This document shows, in pieces, positions 16,100 through 25,468 of a stretch of 49,022 nt of DNA. Origin of the DNA: Massilia sp. HP4 (lineage in GTDB: Bacteria; Pseudomonadota; Gammaproteobacteria; Burkholderiales; Burkholderiaceae_D); assembly GCF_005222695.1 (NCBI RefSeq), contig NZ_STGG01000062.1:1-49022 (forward strand), written 5' to 3'. The translations under genes were made by a program, and so were the position numbers. Below the pieces are notes generated by a model. It searched no databases, was not told where the DNA came from, and worked only from the letters and a program-made list of their open reading frames with translations. The number at the start of each line of letters is the position of its first letter. The stretch's first letter is position 1.

Positions 16100-17457
16100 C
16101 AGTCACCTCCCATTGCTGCCGGCATGCGGTCGAGGATCGGACGGAACAGGTAGTTCATCATGGTGCGCTCGCCGGTCTTGACGAACAGTTCCACCGGCAT
16201 GCCGGGACGGGCGTCCATCTTGTGTTCTGCCAGCATCTTCTGGCCCTTCGGCGTGACCTTGACCTTGACCACGTAATACGGCATCCCGGTGCGCTCTTCG
16301 ACCTGGCGGTCGGCTGCAACCAGCACCACTTCGCCTTCGATATGCGGGGTCTTGTTGGCATTGAATGCCGAGAAGATCAGCTCGACCTTCAGGCCCGGAT
16401 GCACCTTGTCGACCAGGTTGACCGGCAGTTGGCCCTCGACGACCAGCGGATCGCCTTCCGGCACGATGTCCATCAGCTTGAAGCCGGACGGAATCACGCC
16501 GCCATTGGTAAACACCGCCAGGCCGACCACGGTGCCTGCCACCGGCGCCCGGACGTCGACGTTCGACAGCTGGAACTTCTCCGCGGTCAGGCGCGCGCGC
16601 TGGGCATCGGCTTCGCGCTGCATATCGTTCATGTGAGTGCGCACTTCTTTCTGGTAGTCCTGCGTCGTCTGCGACTTGCGCAGGGTCAGCTCCAGCACCT
16701 GGCGCTGCGAGCGGCCGATATTGCCGATGTCTTCCGACACCGCGCCGCTCAGCTGGGCATAGGTGCGTTCCAGTTCGAGCAGCCGGTTGCGTGCAACATA
16801 GCCTTCCTTGGCCAAATCGCGCATGCCGTCCAGTTGCTCCTTCAGCAGGGTCATCTGTTCTTTCTTGCTGTCGCGCGACTCTTGCAAACCCTGGATCTGC
16901 ATCTTGAGACCGGCGATGCTTTCATCGACGCCACTCAACTGGCTCTGCAACGCATTCTGGCGCGACAGCAGCAGGCCATTCTGCGAACTGATCAGATCAG
17001 CCACCGCAGGCTCGCTGCGGCGCTGTTCGATTTCGGCAGGAAATTTGATGGTCTTCGCACCATCGCGTTCGGCGGCCAGGCGCGCGACGTTGGCCAGCGC
17101 CGACAGATACTGCACTTCGGTCAGCTGGACTGCCGACTCGGCGGTAATGGGATTCATGCGCGCCACGACCTGGCCTTCCTTGACCTGGTCGCCGTCACGC
17201 ACCAGCAGTTGCTGCACGGTGCCGCCGACCAGGTGCTGGACCGCCTGGCGGTTCGACTGCGCCGCCACCGTGCCGCTCATCGGCACACCCTTGTCGATCG
17301 GGGCGAACAGCGCCCACAGCACGAAGCCGCCAAAGCCGAGCAAGACGAGCAGCCAGCCGATGCGGCTGAACTTGCCCGAGTCGGTGTCGACCTCGACCGG
17401 CTCGACGATATGGGAAATGACGTCGGACGTTTGTTCCTGTTTCTTCACGAGTTGCAT
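16099..17457 (-). CDS. HlyD-family membrane-fusion protein of the type I secretion system, 452 aa
   Basis: Periplasmic adaptor joining the ABC transporter to the TolC channel. A short cytoplasmic N-terminus is followed by one membrane helix (about 34-51, WLLVLLGFGGFVLWALF) and the family start of the periplasmic part (APIDKGVPMSGTVA). The split biotinyl-lipoyl motif (QHLVGGTVQQLLVRDGDQVKEGQ; VRAPVAGTVVGLAVFTNGG) flanks a coiled-coil hairpin at about 105-300. The C-terminal beta-barrel ends in RPGMPVELFVKTGERT, a hallmark of the PrtE/HlyD type. It starts 3 bp after the ABC gene and overlaps the TolC-like gene. Confidence 0.93.
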   Translation of the reverse strand: MQLVKKQEQTSDVISHIVEPVEVDTDSGKFSRIGWLLVLLGFGGFVLWALFAPIDKGVPMSGTVAAQSNRQAVQHLVGGTVQQLLVRDGDQVKEGQVVARMNPITAESAVQLTEVQYLSALANVARLAAERDGAKTIKFPAEIEQRRSEPAVADLISSQNGLLLSRQNALQSQLSGVDESIAGLKMQIQGLQESRDSKKEQMTLLKEQLDGMRDLAKEGYVARNRLLELERTYAQLSGAVSEDIGNIGRSQRQVLELTLRKSQTTQDYQKEVRTHMNDMQREADAQRARLTAEKFQLSNVDVRAPVAGTVVGLAVFTNGGVIPSGFKLMDIVPEGDPLVVEGQLPVNLVDKVHPGLKVELIFSAFNANKTPHIEGEVVLVAADRQVEERTGMPYYVVKVKVTPKGQKMLAEHKMDARPGMPVELFVKTGERTMMNYLFRPILDRMPAAMGGD

Positions 17458-17460
17458 GTT

Positions 17461-19299
17461 TTACTGTCCCTGTTCCGTGGTAGCGGAAGTGTTGCCGTCC
17501 TGCGCTTCGGGCGCTTGCGGCTGTGCCTGTGGCTTGCCCTGTGCCTGCTGCTTCGCCAGCATCGCCTGGCCCTTGGCGGCGAGCGCCGCCTTTTGCGCCT
17601 GCAGTTGTTTCTGGTTGGCTTCGTTAATCGCTTCCAGCACTTTCTGGGTCGGGCCGAAGGCCGCCACTGCCCCGTCGCGCATCATGAGCAGCTTGGTGGT
17701 CGCGTTCAGCGCCGCCTGGCGGTGGGTGATCAGGACGATGGTCTTGCCGCGCGCGCGCAGCTCCATCACGGCCTTCACGAGCGCGGCTTCGCCGACTTCG
17801 TCGAGGTTGGAGTTCGGTTCGTCCAGCACGATCAGCGCCGGGTCGTCGTACATGGCGCGGGCCAGCGCCAGGCGCTGACGCTGGCCGCCGGACAGGCCTG
17901 CGCCGCCGTCGCCCAGCTTGGTGTCGTAGCCTTCCGGCAGGTGCAGGATCATCTCGTGCACACCGGCGCGCTGGGCGGCGGTCACCACTTTCTCAGCATC
18001 CACATCGCCAAAGCGCGCGATGTTTTCGGACACGGTGCCGGCGAACAGCTCGATCGACTGCGGCAGGTAACCGATGTGCGGGCCGAGCTCGGCCTTGTTC
18101 CATTGGTAGATATCGGCGCCGTCCAGGCGCACCTTGCCCATCATCGCCGGCCAGATGCCGATCAACAGACGCGCCAGGGTCGACTTGCCCGAACCGCTCG
18201 GCCCGATCACGCCCAGCACATCGCCCGGTTCCAGGCCAAAGCTGACGTTGCGCACGACCGGCGCCTTGACGCCAGGTGGCGAAGCGGTGACGCCTTCGAC
18301 CGCCAGGGCGCCGCGCGGCTTGGGCAGTTGCATGCCGGCCTCGCGTTTTGGATTCGCCTCGAGGATGGCGACCAGGCGGCCGTAGGCGCTACGGGTGCTG
18401 CCCACGCTCTTCCAGGCGCCGATCACTTGCTGCACCGGCTGCATGGCGCGCCCGACCAGGATCGAAGCGGCGATCATCATGCCGGCCGACATCTTGTGCT
18501 CGATGACCAGCAGCGCGCCCAGGCCGAGCACCAGCGACTGCAGCGACAGCTGGGTGAATTTGGTGCCGGCGCTGATCATGCCGGCCTTGTTGCTGGCTTC
18601 GGCCTGCAGGCCCAGGAACTTGCTGTGCACCTTGAACCAGCGGCTCATCAGGTTGGGCAGCATGCCCATCGACTCGATGACCTCGGCATTGCGCAGGTTG
18701 TTGGTGGCCATGGTGTTGGCCTCGACCGACAGCGAGTTGGCCTCGGACAGCGGCTTGCGCGTGATGCGTTCGTTGACCACGGCCAGCACGATCAGGACCA
18801 GGGTGCCGCCCAGGGCGAAGAAACCCAGCGGGACCTGGAAGAAGAAGATGATGGCCAGGTAGATCGGGAACCACGGCGCGTCGAAGAAGGCGAACAGCGC
18901 ATTGCCGGTCATGAACTGGCGCACGTTGGTCAGGTCGGACATCGCCTGGCCGGCGTTGGCGCCCGAGGTCTTCAGGTTCTGCTGGAAGGCGGCCGTGTAG
19001 ACGCGCTTGTTCATCATCATGTCGAAGCGGTTACCGACGCGCACGAGCACGAAGGAACGGATCATTTCGAGCGAGGCCAGCATCAGGTAGGCGCCCAGCA
19101 TCAGCACCGTCAGCATGACCAGGGTCAGTTCGTTCTGGCTGGCCAGCACGCGGTCGTAGACCTGCATCATGTACAGCGAAGGCACCAGCGCCAGCATGTT
19201 CGTGATCGCACTGAACACGCCGATGGTGATGAAGGTCTTCTTGAAGATCTGTAACGCCTCGGTGATTTCGTTCTTCGGCTTGGAGAAGTTATTTTTCAT
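17461..19299 (-). CDS. Type I secretion ABC transporter (PrtD/RsaD-like), 612 aa
   Basis: Inner-membrane permease-ATPase that selects and exports substrates with C-terminal signals. Residues 20-320 hold the six-helix ABC transmembrane domain, including FFDAPWFPIYLAIIFFF, typical of PrtD-type exporters. There is no N-terminal C39 or CLD domain. The nucleotide-binding domain has Walker A GPSGSGKST (Lys372), signature LSGGQRQRLALARA, Walker B ALIVLDEPNSNLDE and a switch His in LITHRQ. The last 40 residues are Gln/Pro-rich, which is unusual in length. First gene of the operon. A perfect Crp box with a class II-like -10 lies 80-120 bp upstream. Probable substrates are the DUF4214 proteins of this window. 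Confidence 0.93.
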   Translation of the reverse strand: MKNNFSKPKNEITEALQIFKKTFITIGVFSAITNMLALVPSLYMMQVYDRVLASQNELTLVMLTVLMLGAYLMLASLEMIRSFVLVRVGNRFDMMMNKRVYTAAFQQNLKTSGANAGQAMSDLTNVRQFMTGNALFAFFDAPWFPIYLAIIFFFQVPLGFFALGGTLVLIVLAVVNERITRKPLSEANSLSVEANTMATNNLRNAEVIESMGMLPNLMSRWFKVHSKFLGLQAEASNKAGMISAGTKFTQLSLQSLVLGLGALLVIEHKMSAGMMIAASILVGRAMQPVQQVIGAWKSVGSTRSAYGRLVAILEANPKREAGMQLPKPRGALAVEGVTASPPGVKAPVVRNVSFGLEPGDVLGVIGPSGSGKSTLARLLIGIWPAMMGKVRLDGADIYQWNKAELGPHIGYLPQSIELFAGTVSENIARFGDVDAEKVVTAAQRAGVHEMILHLPEGYDTKLGDGGAGLSGGQRQRLALARAMYDDPALIVLDEPNSNLDEVGEAALVKAVMELRARGKTIVLITHRQAALNATTKLLMMRDGAVAAFGPTQKVLEAINEANQKQLQAQKAALAAKGQAMLAKQQAQGKPQAQPQAPEAQDGNTSATTEQGQ

Positions 19300-19378
19300 A
19301 TCGGTGAGACTGGAAACGACGTTCGGTGGCGTGTCGCGGATCGCCGTCGAAGCAGGCGGTTAGCGAGCTCGGCATGCC

Positions 19379-19419
19379 ATTATGAGGCATAACACTCGAA
19401 ATATGTGATGCAGATCACA
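19379..19419 (-). promoter_or_regulatory. Crp box and -10 upstream of the type I secretion operon
   Basis: TGTGATCTGCATCACA (19404-19419, minus strand) is a perfect TGTGA-N6-TCACA Crp site. CATAAT (19379-19384) is the likely -10, with its centre 30 bp from the box centre, so the box sits near -40 as in class II Crp promoters. The implied leader is about 73 nt. Confidence 0.7.
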
Positions 19420-19443
19420 CAATCTGTGGTTTCCATGCGAAAA

Positions 19444-19473
19444 AAAACCCCGCAACCGAGGTTGCGGGGTTTT
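19444..19473. terminator. Bidirectional intrinsic terminator after the 676-aa surface protein gene
   Basis: CCCCGCAAC/GTTGCGGGG with a 4-nt loop is flanked by a run of A on the left and T on the right, so it can work in both directions. It ends the minus-strand gene that stops at 19,521 and insulates the type I secretion promoter. Confidence 0.9.
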
Positions 19474-19520
19474 CGTCGCTTGCGGCCAGTGGCTGGCCGC
19501 GGCGCCCTCTTACAACATCA

Positions 19521-21551
19521 TTACAGGGTGATGATGCCGTTTTCGAAGGTCAGGTCGTCGATGTTCACGCCAACCAGGGTGATGACCTTGACGCCTTCGC
19601 CGCCAGCCAGATCCGAACCGTATGCTGCGGTTTCGATGATGATCTCGGCGTTGTTGCCTTTCTGGTTGAAGAACACTTCCAGCACAGCGTCGTCGCCATC
19701 GGTGGTCTCGCCGTCGTTCAGGCTGAAGCCCGCGCCGACGTACAGGACGTCATCGCCTGCACGGTTGAAACCGGAGATCGAAGCAGTCTTGTCGTTGAAG
19801 ACGAAGATGTCCGAACCAGCGGTGCCGAACTTGTTACCGTCGATCATGGTAGGTGCCACGAACTTGTTGGCAACGAAGTCATCCTGGGCCACTTTCAGAT
19901 CGGCGTTCAGGCCTTTCAGTTCAGCTGCCAGCGCCTTGGCTGCGGTCAGGCCTTCGACTGCTTCTGCCAGATCGTCGATTGCGGTCTGAGCGGCTTCAGC
20001 TTCATCTTCAGCGATGTTCAGCAGAGCACCTTTGGTGGTCAGGCTAGCGGTGTAGTCATCACGGATATCGCCCAGGGCGTCGCGGAAGGCTTCGGTCTTA
20101 GGACCGACGCCGCTTTCTTCTTCCAACAGCGCATTCCATTCAGCGCGCAGCTGGGCCAGGGTTGGCACGGCGCCGTCAGCAACGGTAGGACCGTCAGCTG
20201 CGTCGAACGGAACGGCCTTCAGCAAGGTTTCGGTGTTGGTGGTGCGATCGCGGAAGGCCACTTCCACCACTGCGTCGAGGTAAGCCTGTTCAGCGATGTT
20301 CAGATCTTCCTGTGCAGCGATCGTCGCGTTCTGGGCGTTGATCAGAGCGGTCAGGCCTGGGTACTTGGCGACGTCGAGGCCGGTAGCGATGCTCCATGCG
20401 CCGCCTTCGAAGACAGCCAGGGTGACTGGGTCAGCGAGTGGGGTGCTGGAATTGGTCGCGACCAGCAGGGTGGTGTCGCCATCAACTTCGGTGTCCAGAT
20501 CCAGCAGCGGATTGCGGGTTGCGAAGGTTTGTCCTGCCGCCTCTTCGGCGATGCCTGCAACTTGCCATGCTTCTTGAGCGGCTTCGCCAGCTTCTTCAGC
20601 CGAAGTGTAGGTCGCAACGGCAGCCGCCAGACCGGTAACATCGTTAACGGTCTTCTGTGCAGCTTCCAACTTGGTGTTTGCAGCGGTCAGAGCCTTGGTG
20701 TTGGCGGCTTGCTGTTCCTTGATCAGGGCATCCTTGACGCTTGGCAGGGTCGGAGCGACTTCGAGAGGATCGGTGTAGTCGCCGTCGTTGTTGAGGTCGA
20801 CACCAACTTCGTAGTCACCGATCGAAGCCGAAATCTCGGCAGCGACTGCTTTCTCAGCGTTCAGGACGTTTGCAGCGATGTCATCCGAAGTGACATCCTT
20901 GATCGGCTTGCTGGTGACCGGATCGATGACTTCAGCGTCATCCAGGAAGTCAGCGATTGCCTTCTGAGCATTGCCCAGGGCTTCCAGACCACCTTCCAGG
21001 GTGAATGGGGTTGCGGCTTTCACCACTTTAGCAATGCTTGCGTCCAGGGTTGCTGGAACGATAGCAGCGGTTGCTTGGGCAGCGGTCTTGATGCCAGCCA
21101 GCAGTTCTTTAGCAGCCTTGTTAGCGTCGGCGCCCGAGTAGCCAGCTTTTTCAGCGTCGGTGTCCAATGCGTTGGTGAAGGCGGTAGCGACAACGACCTT
21201 GCTGTCGAAAGCGATCTTGTCGGTGCCCTGGGCGCCTTTCGAGATCAGGTCGACCATGTTGTCAACGGTCATGGTCTTGTCGTTCAGAGCCTTGACCCAG
21301 AATTCCAGACCAGTGGTTTCTGCGTCACGGCCGAACAGGTTCTGGTACACGGCGTTCACGATGCCAGCGTTGGTCGACTGGCTGTATTCCACTTGGTATT
21401 CCAGCGACTGAGCGAAAGCTGCCGAGATCTGGGCGGTGGTGCCGCCGTTAGCCATCACGGTAGCCCAGTGGGCCAGGCCACCAGCGTCTGCAGGACGGTT
21501 GAAGTAAGCTACGTACAGCTGTTGAATTTGGGTGTCGTACTGGGTTGCCAT
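19521..21551 (-). CDS. DUF4214 surface-layer candidate with Ala-rich helical core, 676 aa
   Basis: Probable abundant type I-secreted surface protein. The start MATQYDTQIQQLYVAYFN is fixed by AGGAGC seven bases upstream and by DUF4214 alignment; a longer reading adds 26 residues unlike any relative. DUF4214 (NRPADAGGLAHW, LFGRDAETTGLEFW) covers about 1-165. Residues 170-560 are Ala/Glu-rich and helical. The C-terminus from about 570 is beta-rich, with GTAGSDIFVFND and GAGFSLNDGETTDGDD, and ends ITLVGVNIDDLTFENGIITL, a plausible type I signal. Codons favour a small set (gct, ggt, cag, gaa, acc), unlike the neighbours and suggesting strong expression. It lies directly upstream of the exporter operon, and both carry perfect Crp boxes. 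S-layer function is inferred. Confidence 0.85.
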   Translation of the reverse strand: MATQYDTQIQQLYVAYFNRPADAGGLAHWATVMANGGTTAQISAAFAQSLEYQVEYSQSTNAGIVNAVYQNLFGRDAETTGLEFWVKALNDKTMTVDNMVDLISKGAQGTDKIAFDSKVVVATAFTNALDTDAEKAGYSGADANKAAKELLAGIKTAAQATAAIVPATLDASIAKVVKAATPFTLEGGLEALGNAQKAIADFLDDAEVIDPVTSKPIKDVTSDDIAANVLNAEKAVAAEISASIGDYEVGVDLNNDGDYTDPLEVAPTLPSVKDALIKEQQAANTKALTAANTKLEAAQKTVNDVTGLAAAVATYTSAEEAGEAAQEAWQVAGIAEEAAGQTFATRNPLLDLDTEVDGDTTLLVATNSSTPLADPVTLAVFEGGAWSIATGLDVAKYPGLTALINAQNATIAAQEDLNIAEQAYLDAVVEVAFRDRTTNTETLLKAVPFDAADGPTVADGAVPTLAQLRAEWNALLEEESGVGPKTEAFRDALGDIRDDYTASLTTKGALLNIAEDEAEAAQTAIDDLAEAVEGLTAAKALAAELKGLNADLKVAQDDFVANKFVAPTMIDGNKFGTAGSDIFVFNDKTASISGFNRAGDDVLYVGAGFSLNDGETTDGDDAVLEVFFNQKGNNAEIIIETAAYGSDLAGGEGVKVITLVGVNIDDLTFENGIITL

Positions 21552-21637
21552 TAAAAGCTCCTGAGTAGATCGAAAATGATCAAGGTTTAAGTCGATTGCA
21601 GTGCCACTTCGTGTGTCCTGCAGCTCCAACGATCCGC

Positions 21638-21680
21638 ATCATGACAGAACACATTGCGACTTAATGTGACAGCCATCACA
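21638..21680 (-). promoter_or_regulatory. Crp box and -10 upstream of the 676-aa surface protein gene
   Basis: TGTGATGGCTGTCACA (21665-21680, minus strand) is a perfect TGTGA-N6-TCACA site. CATGAT (21638-21643) lies with its centre exactly 32 bp from the box centre, the class II spacing. The implied leader is about 80 nt. In the rest of 21,552-21,935 I see only AT-rich DNA. Confidence 0.7.
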
Positions 21681-21935
21681 TTGAATCGCGATATTTCTTT
21701 CAAGCATCCGGAAATTTCGGCTGGTCATTATCAGAGAATCGTCAAACGAACGCAAGATACAGGTCAAACTACTGGTATTCGCTGCTCGCCGTGACATTTG
21801 GAGATAATCTAAGATGTTTTAGCGACAGACGATGACTTACAAATCGAAACAAAAAAATGCCATAAATTCGTCTATATGAATGCACATTTCCAGCCGTTTA
21901 CACAGTAAGCATGTGTATTTAACCGCAAAATAAAA

Positions 21936-21961
21936 ACGGCGCTGGAAGACTCCAGCGCCGT
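21936..21961 (-). terminator. Intrinsic terminator after the FecR gene
   Basis: A perfect 11-bp stem (ACGGCGCTGGA/TCCAGCGCCGT) with a 4-nt loop is followed on the minus strand by TTTTATTTTG, 48 bp past the stop. Confidence 0.88.
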
Positions 21962-22008
21962 CAGGCAGTACTACAACCAGATAGCCGGCCGTATCGAATA
22001 ATTAGTAC

Positions 22009-23388
22009 TTAGCGGGTTATCGGCGTCCAGGACGTTCCGCCATTGACAGTGCGGCGGTCGTCAATACGGCCGTCAAAAATATAGGCTGCTCCACCGCCCT
22101 TGTCATTGCTGAGCAATCCCTGCACATTCATATAACCCGCGCGTCCCTCCGCGCGATCGCCGTACAACGTACCATCGGCGCCAAGCACGCCGCCAGCGCG
22201 GAAGCTGTATTTCTCATCCTTGCGGGACAAGTCGAACGACGTCTCGAAGCTGCGCTTGCCGAAATCGACCTCGAGTTTTCCGTTCGACAGCGTTGCCGCC
22301 GCGGCGGAGTAGCTCGAACCATAGCTCGTATATATGTAGGCTTCGCTATCGGCCAGCCGGAAACCCATGCCACCACGTTCTGGCACGACATATTCCTGGC
22401 CTGGCGTACGCAGCACGGCGAAGTTGCCTTTTACGGCTACCAGTTGGTTCTTGGTCATTTCTTGCGTCAGGTCGAAATCCGGCGCCGGACCGGTCACCCG
22501 CTCCCAGCGCCCCCATTTGATGCCGGCATGACGCACTGGAGTAGGCGGCACCGGATCTATCGGAGTCACTACCGGCGGTTGCGGCTCCGGTTGCGGTGGG
22601 TTCGGATTGCCAGGCAAAGGCTGCCCCGGATCCGGCCTCGGCACCTGGTTGTTGACATTGTCGACCACCTTATCGCCCTTCCTGATGTCGACACTCATCT
22701 CTACCGGCGTCACAACAGCGTTCCTGCCCGGCGCCATCACCATTGGCACACCAATCGGCAACACCTGCGCTTCCGGCACCACGCTGGTCCCATTCAGCAA
22801 CTGCGGCGCCGTCGCACCCTGCTGGATCTGCAACAACTGCCCACGCTGGGTTGCCGACAGCTCGCGGCTGCGCGCACCTTCGCACGGTCCGCCGCCATCC
22901 GGACGGCAGGCATCGCCAAAACCGCTCACCACCACGCCGCCCGTCAGCACGGTCACGCGCGATGTGGTGTCATCGGTAAATACGGTGAAATCGGTCCCAC
23001 GCACGCCAATCGCCGCCACCGGCGTATTGAAACGGAAGTTCTGCCGCGCGCGCTTGACCTCGTCGCCCGACTTGCTGCGCGCCACGCCGCTGATCAGCTC
23101 AAGCTTGACGCGGGTGTTTTCAGGATTAGCCTTGTCGATGTGATAGGCCACGATACGCGCTTTGGTATTCGGACGGAGGATGAACAGCCCGTTGTCGCTC
23201 GTCTTCACATAGATGAAACCGTCAGCGCCGGTCTGCAGCAGCTCGCCTTCCTGCACGGCGTCGCCCTCGGCCGCCTTGCGGTCGACCACTTGTGCTGCGC
23301 CCGCAACAAAGATGACCTTGCCAGCCTCCGCCGCCTGTACGGCAGAAGCCATCAATGTCATACTCGCAAGAATAATTAACCGCCGCAT
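22009..23388 (-). CDS. Secreted FecR-domain protein with TbpB-like beta-barrel domain, 459 aa
   Basis: A signal peptide (MRRLIILASMTLMASAVQA|AEAG) leads into a FecR domain (about 55-165: ILRPNTKARIVAYH, LELISGVARSKSGDE, FRFNTPVAAIGVRGTDFTV). Two Cys pairs follow (CRPDGGGPC). A Pro-rich linker at about 255-300 separates a C-terminal domain (about 305-459). Its pattern (LEVDFGKRSFET, FRAGGVLGADGTLYG, GYMNVQGLLSNDKGGGAAYI) resembles the eight-stranded barrel of TbpB-like surface proteins; that match is by eye. It lacks the cytoplasmic anti-sigma part and a membrane helix, so it is not a classical FecR. It is divergent from a CHASE2 cyclase with a Crp box between them. The ATG has GGAGGGAA. Confidence 0.85.
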   Translation of the reverse strand: MRRLIILASMTLMASAVQAAEAGKVIFVAGAAQVVDRKAAEGDAVQEGELLQTGADGFIYVKTSDNGLFILRPNTKARIVAYHIDKANPENTRVKLELISGVARSKSGDEVKRARQNFRFNTPVAAIGVRGTDFTVFTDDTTSRVTVLTGGVVVSGFGDACRPDGGGPCEGARSRELSATQRGQLLQIQQGATAPQLLNGTSVVPEAQVLPIGVPMVMAPGRNAVVTPVEMSVDIRKGDKVVDNVNNQVPRPDPGQPLPGNPNPPQPEPQPPVVTPIDPVPPTPVRHAGIKWGRWERVTGPAPDFDLTQEMTKNQLVAVKGNFAVLRTPGQEYVVPERGGMGFRLADSEAYIYTSYGSSYSAAAATLSNGKLEVDFGKRSFETSFDLSRKDEKYSFRAGGVLGADGTLYGDRAEGRAGYMNVQGLLSNDKGGGAAYIFDGRIDDRRTVNGGTSWTPITR

Positions 23389-23411
23389 ATTACTTTCCCT
23401 CCATCTTCGCG

Positions 23412-23455
23412 ATTATCCGCCCCACCCGAGTCCGCGGGACGTGACGACGGTCACA
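23412..23455 (-). promoter_or_regulatory. Crp box in the fecR/cyclase divergent region, with fecR -10
   Basis: TGTGACCGTCGTCACG (23440-23455, minus strand) matches the Crp consensus at 9 of 10 arm positions. GATAAT (23412-23417) is the fecR -10; the box centre is about -42 from the inferred start, as in class II promoters. The box is also about 113 bp upstream of the cyclase start and could serve both genes. Confidence 0.65.
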
Positions 23456-23560
23456 TTCTAATCAATTCTAACAACGTGCCTCGGTATAATTTCCCTCTAG
23501 AATGCACGTATTGCTCCAGACCGACGATATACTCGGTGACCACTGACTAGCCGTTGCTAT

Positions 23561-25468
23561 TTGACCACACCGAGCGTGCCCGCCTTCCCCCCATCTTCGA
23601 GCCTGCGCCCCCTGCGCCTGCGCCGCGGCGCGGTGCAAGCCTGCATTTCGCTGCTCGCCTTCCTGCTGTGCGTCTACGCCCAATCGCAGCCGGGCACGGC
23701 GGCCTTCGGCAACGAGTGGCTGCGCGACGTGTTCGTCAAGCTGCGCGCTACCGATGCGCCCGAGCCGCGCATCCTGGTGGTGGATATCGACGAGACCAGT
23801 ACCGAACGCCTCGGCCCCTGGCCCTGGCCGCGCGCGCGCATCGCCGACCTGGTGGAAACGCTCCTCGGCGACTACGGCGTGCGCGGGGTCGCCCTCGACA
23901 TCCTGTTCCCCGACGCCGCCGACCCGGAAGGCGACGCCCGGCTGGCGGCATTGGCCGGCTTCGGGCCGGTGGTGCTGGCGCACGCCTTCGATTACATGCG
24001 CGACCGCCCGGTCGCCCTGCGCCAGGGCGTGCTGGCGCACGGACCGGTATCGCTGCCCGGCGCCCCGCCGGCAGCGCTGCCCGCTACCGGCTTCATCGCC
24101 AACCACACCGGCCTGATCGACGCGCGCCAGGTCGGCAATATCGGTTTCGTGCCCGATCCCGATGGCGTGCTGCGCCGCCTGCCGCTGTGGACCACCTTCG
24201 AAGGCAAGAGCTGGCCGGCCTTGTCGCTGGCCCTGCTGGGCTGCTGCTCCGGCAAGCCGGCGCCGCTCGTCGACGGCGCAGCGCAGACGCGCCTGGATTT
24301 CCAGCGCGACTGGAGCGCCTACACGGTGGTCACCGCCGCCGAGGTGCTCGACCGCGCCTATCCGCGCGAAGACCTGGCCGGACGCCTGGTGCTGATCGGG
24401 TCGTCATCCCTGGGCCAGGGCGACCGCGTCGCCACCCCGCTCGGCAGCAACCGGCCCGGCCTGGGCGTCCAGGCGGCGATGCTGTCGCAGTTGCTCGACC
24501 TGCAGGAAGGCAAGGCCCCTGGACGCTGGCCGGGCGCCCTGCTGGCTCTGGCGTTCGCGGCCGGCTCGGTGCTGTTCGCCATGTTTGCCTTCCCGCGCCT
24601 GTCGGCGCTGACCAGCGTCGGGCTGCTGGGGTCGATCTCGGTCGCCTGGGTCGGCCTGGCCTATTTCGCCAGCGCACGCGATCCGGTGTTCTCGGTCAGC
24701 GGGCCGCTGGCCACCAACCTGTTCCTGCTGGCGTTCGCCGTCCCCTATCAATGGCAGGTGGCGCAGACCCGCTCGCGCCATTTGCTCGACACCTTGCGCC
24801 AGTACGTCGCGCCGTCGGTGGTGCAGCAGCTGCTGCGCAGCGACATGGCCGACCCGCTCAAGCCGCGCCAGCTCGAGGTGACCACCCTGATCGCCGACAT
24901 GGAAGGCTATACCTCGCAGGTCGAGTCGCTGCCGGTCGAAGAAGCCGCGCGCCTGACCCAGGAATTCCTCGATTGCCTCACCGGCCCGGTCATCGCCCAC
25001 CAGGGCACGCTCGACAAATATACGGGCGACGGCCTGGTCGCGTTCTGGGGCGCCCCGCTGCCCGAAATTCACCACGCCGACCTGGCGCTGGACGCCGCGC
25101 GCGCCATCCTGGCGCGGGTGGAAGCGTTGAGCGCGCAGCGCAGCAGCGCCGGCCACAAGCCGCTGCGGGTGCGCATCGGCATCGAGAGCGGGCCGGCCAT
25201 GGCGGGCGACTTCGGCACCACTTTCCGCAGCATCTATACCGCCGTGGGCGACAGCGTCAATACCGCCTCGCGCCTCGAGCAGGCCGCGCGCGACTATCCG
25301 CATGACGCCATCATCGGCCCCGGCACCGTCGCGCTGGCGCAGCGCCACCGGTTCTTGGCGCTGGGCGAACGCATCTTACGCGGCAAAGGCAAGCCGACTC
25401 CCTTGTATACCTTCGCGCCACAAGACGCCGATGCGCATGCCGCGCACGGCCTGGAACAACAGGCATGA
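23561..25468 (+). CDS. CHASE2-domain class III adenylate cyclase, 635 aa
   Basis: Membrane sensor predicted to make cAMP. A membrane helix at about 22-41 leads to a periplasmic CHASE2 domain (about 45-300; ILVVDIDETSTERLGPWPWPR, GVALDILFPD). Three helices (about 325-410) precede a class III cyclase domain (about 440-620). Metal-binding Asp446 (LIADMEGYT) and Asp490 (KYTGDGLVAFWG) are present. Lys486 and the Thr of YTAVGDSVN are the usual adenine-selecting residues, and NTASRLE completes the active site. This points to ATP rather than GTP. The start is the TTG at 23,561, since an in-frame stop lies just upstream and there is no ATG; no ribosome site is clear and GTG 23,576 is possible. It overlaps the next gene by 4 bp. 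Confidence 0.9.
   Translation: MTTPSVPAFPPSSSLRPLRLRRGAVQACISLLAFLLCVYAQSQPGTAAFGNEWLRDVFVKLRATDAPEPRILVVDIDETSTERLGPWPWPRARIADLVETLLGDYGVRGVALDILFPDAADPEGDARLAALAGFGPVVLAHAFDYMRDRPVALRQGVLAHGPVSLPGAPPAALPATGFIANHTGLIDARQVGNIGFVPDPDGVLRRLPLWTTFEGKSWPALSLALLGCCSGKPAPLVDGAAQTRLDFQRDWSAYTVVTAAEVLDRAYPREDLAGRLVLIGSSSLGQGDRVATPLGSNRPGLGVQAAMLSQLLDLQEGKAPGRWPGALLALAFAAGSVLFAMFAFPRLSALTSVGLLGSISVAWVGLAYFASARDPVFSVSGPLATNLFLLAFAVPYQWQVAQTRSRHLLDTLRQYVAPSVVQQLLRSDMADPLKPRQLEVTTLIADMEGYTSQVESLPVEEAARLTQEFLDCLTGPVIAHQGTLDKYTGDGLVAFWGAPLPEIHHADLALDAARAILARVEALSAQRSSAGHKPLRVRIGIESGPAMAGDFGTTFRSIYTAVGDSVNTASRLEQAARDYPHDAIIGPGTVALAQRHRFLALGERILRGKGKPTPLYTFAPQDADAHAAHGLEQQA

Noticed and set aside
16222..19254. 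1,010-codon plus-strand frame over the type I secretion genes
   Set aside because: It is a shadow of the HlyD and ABC genes, with no recognisable domain.
22009..23388. FecR as a classical anti-sigma partner of an ECF sigma factor
   Set aside because: It has a cleavable signal peptide and no cytoplasmic domain, and no ECF sigma or TonB receptor gene is nearby.
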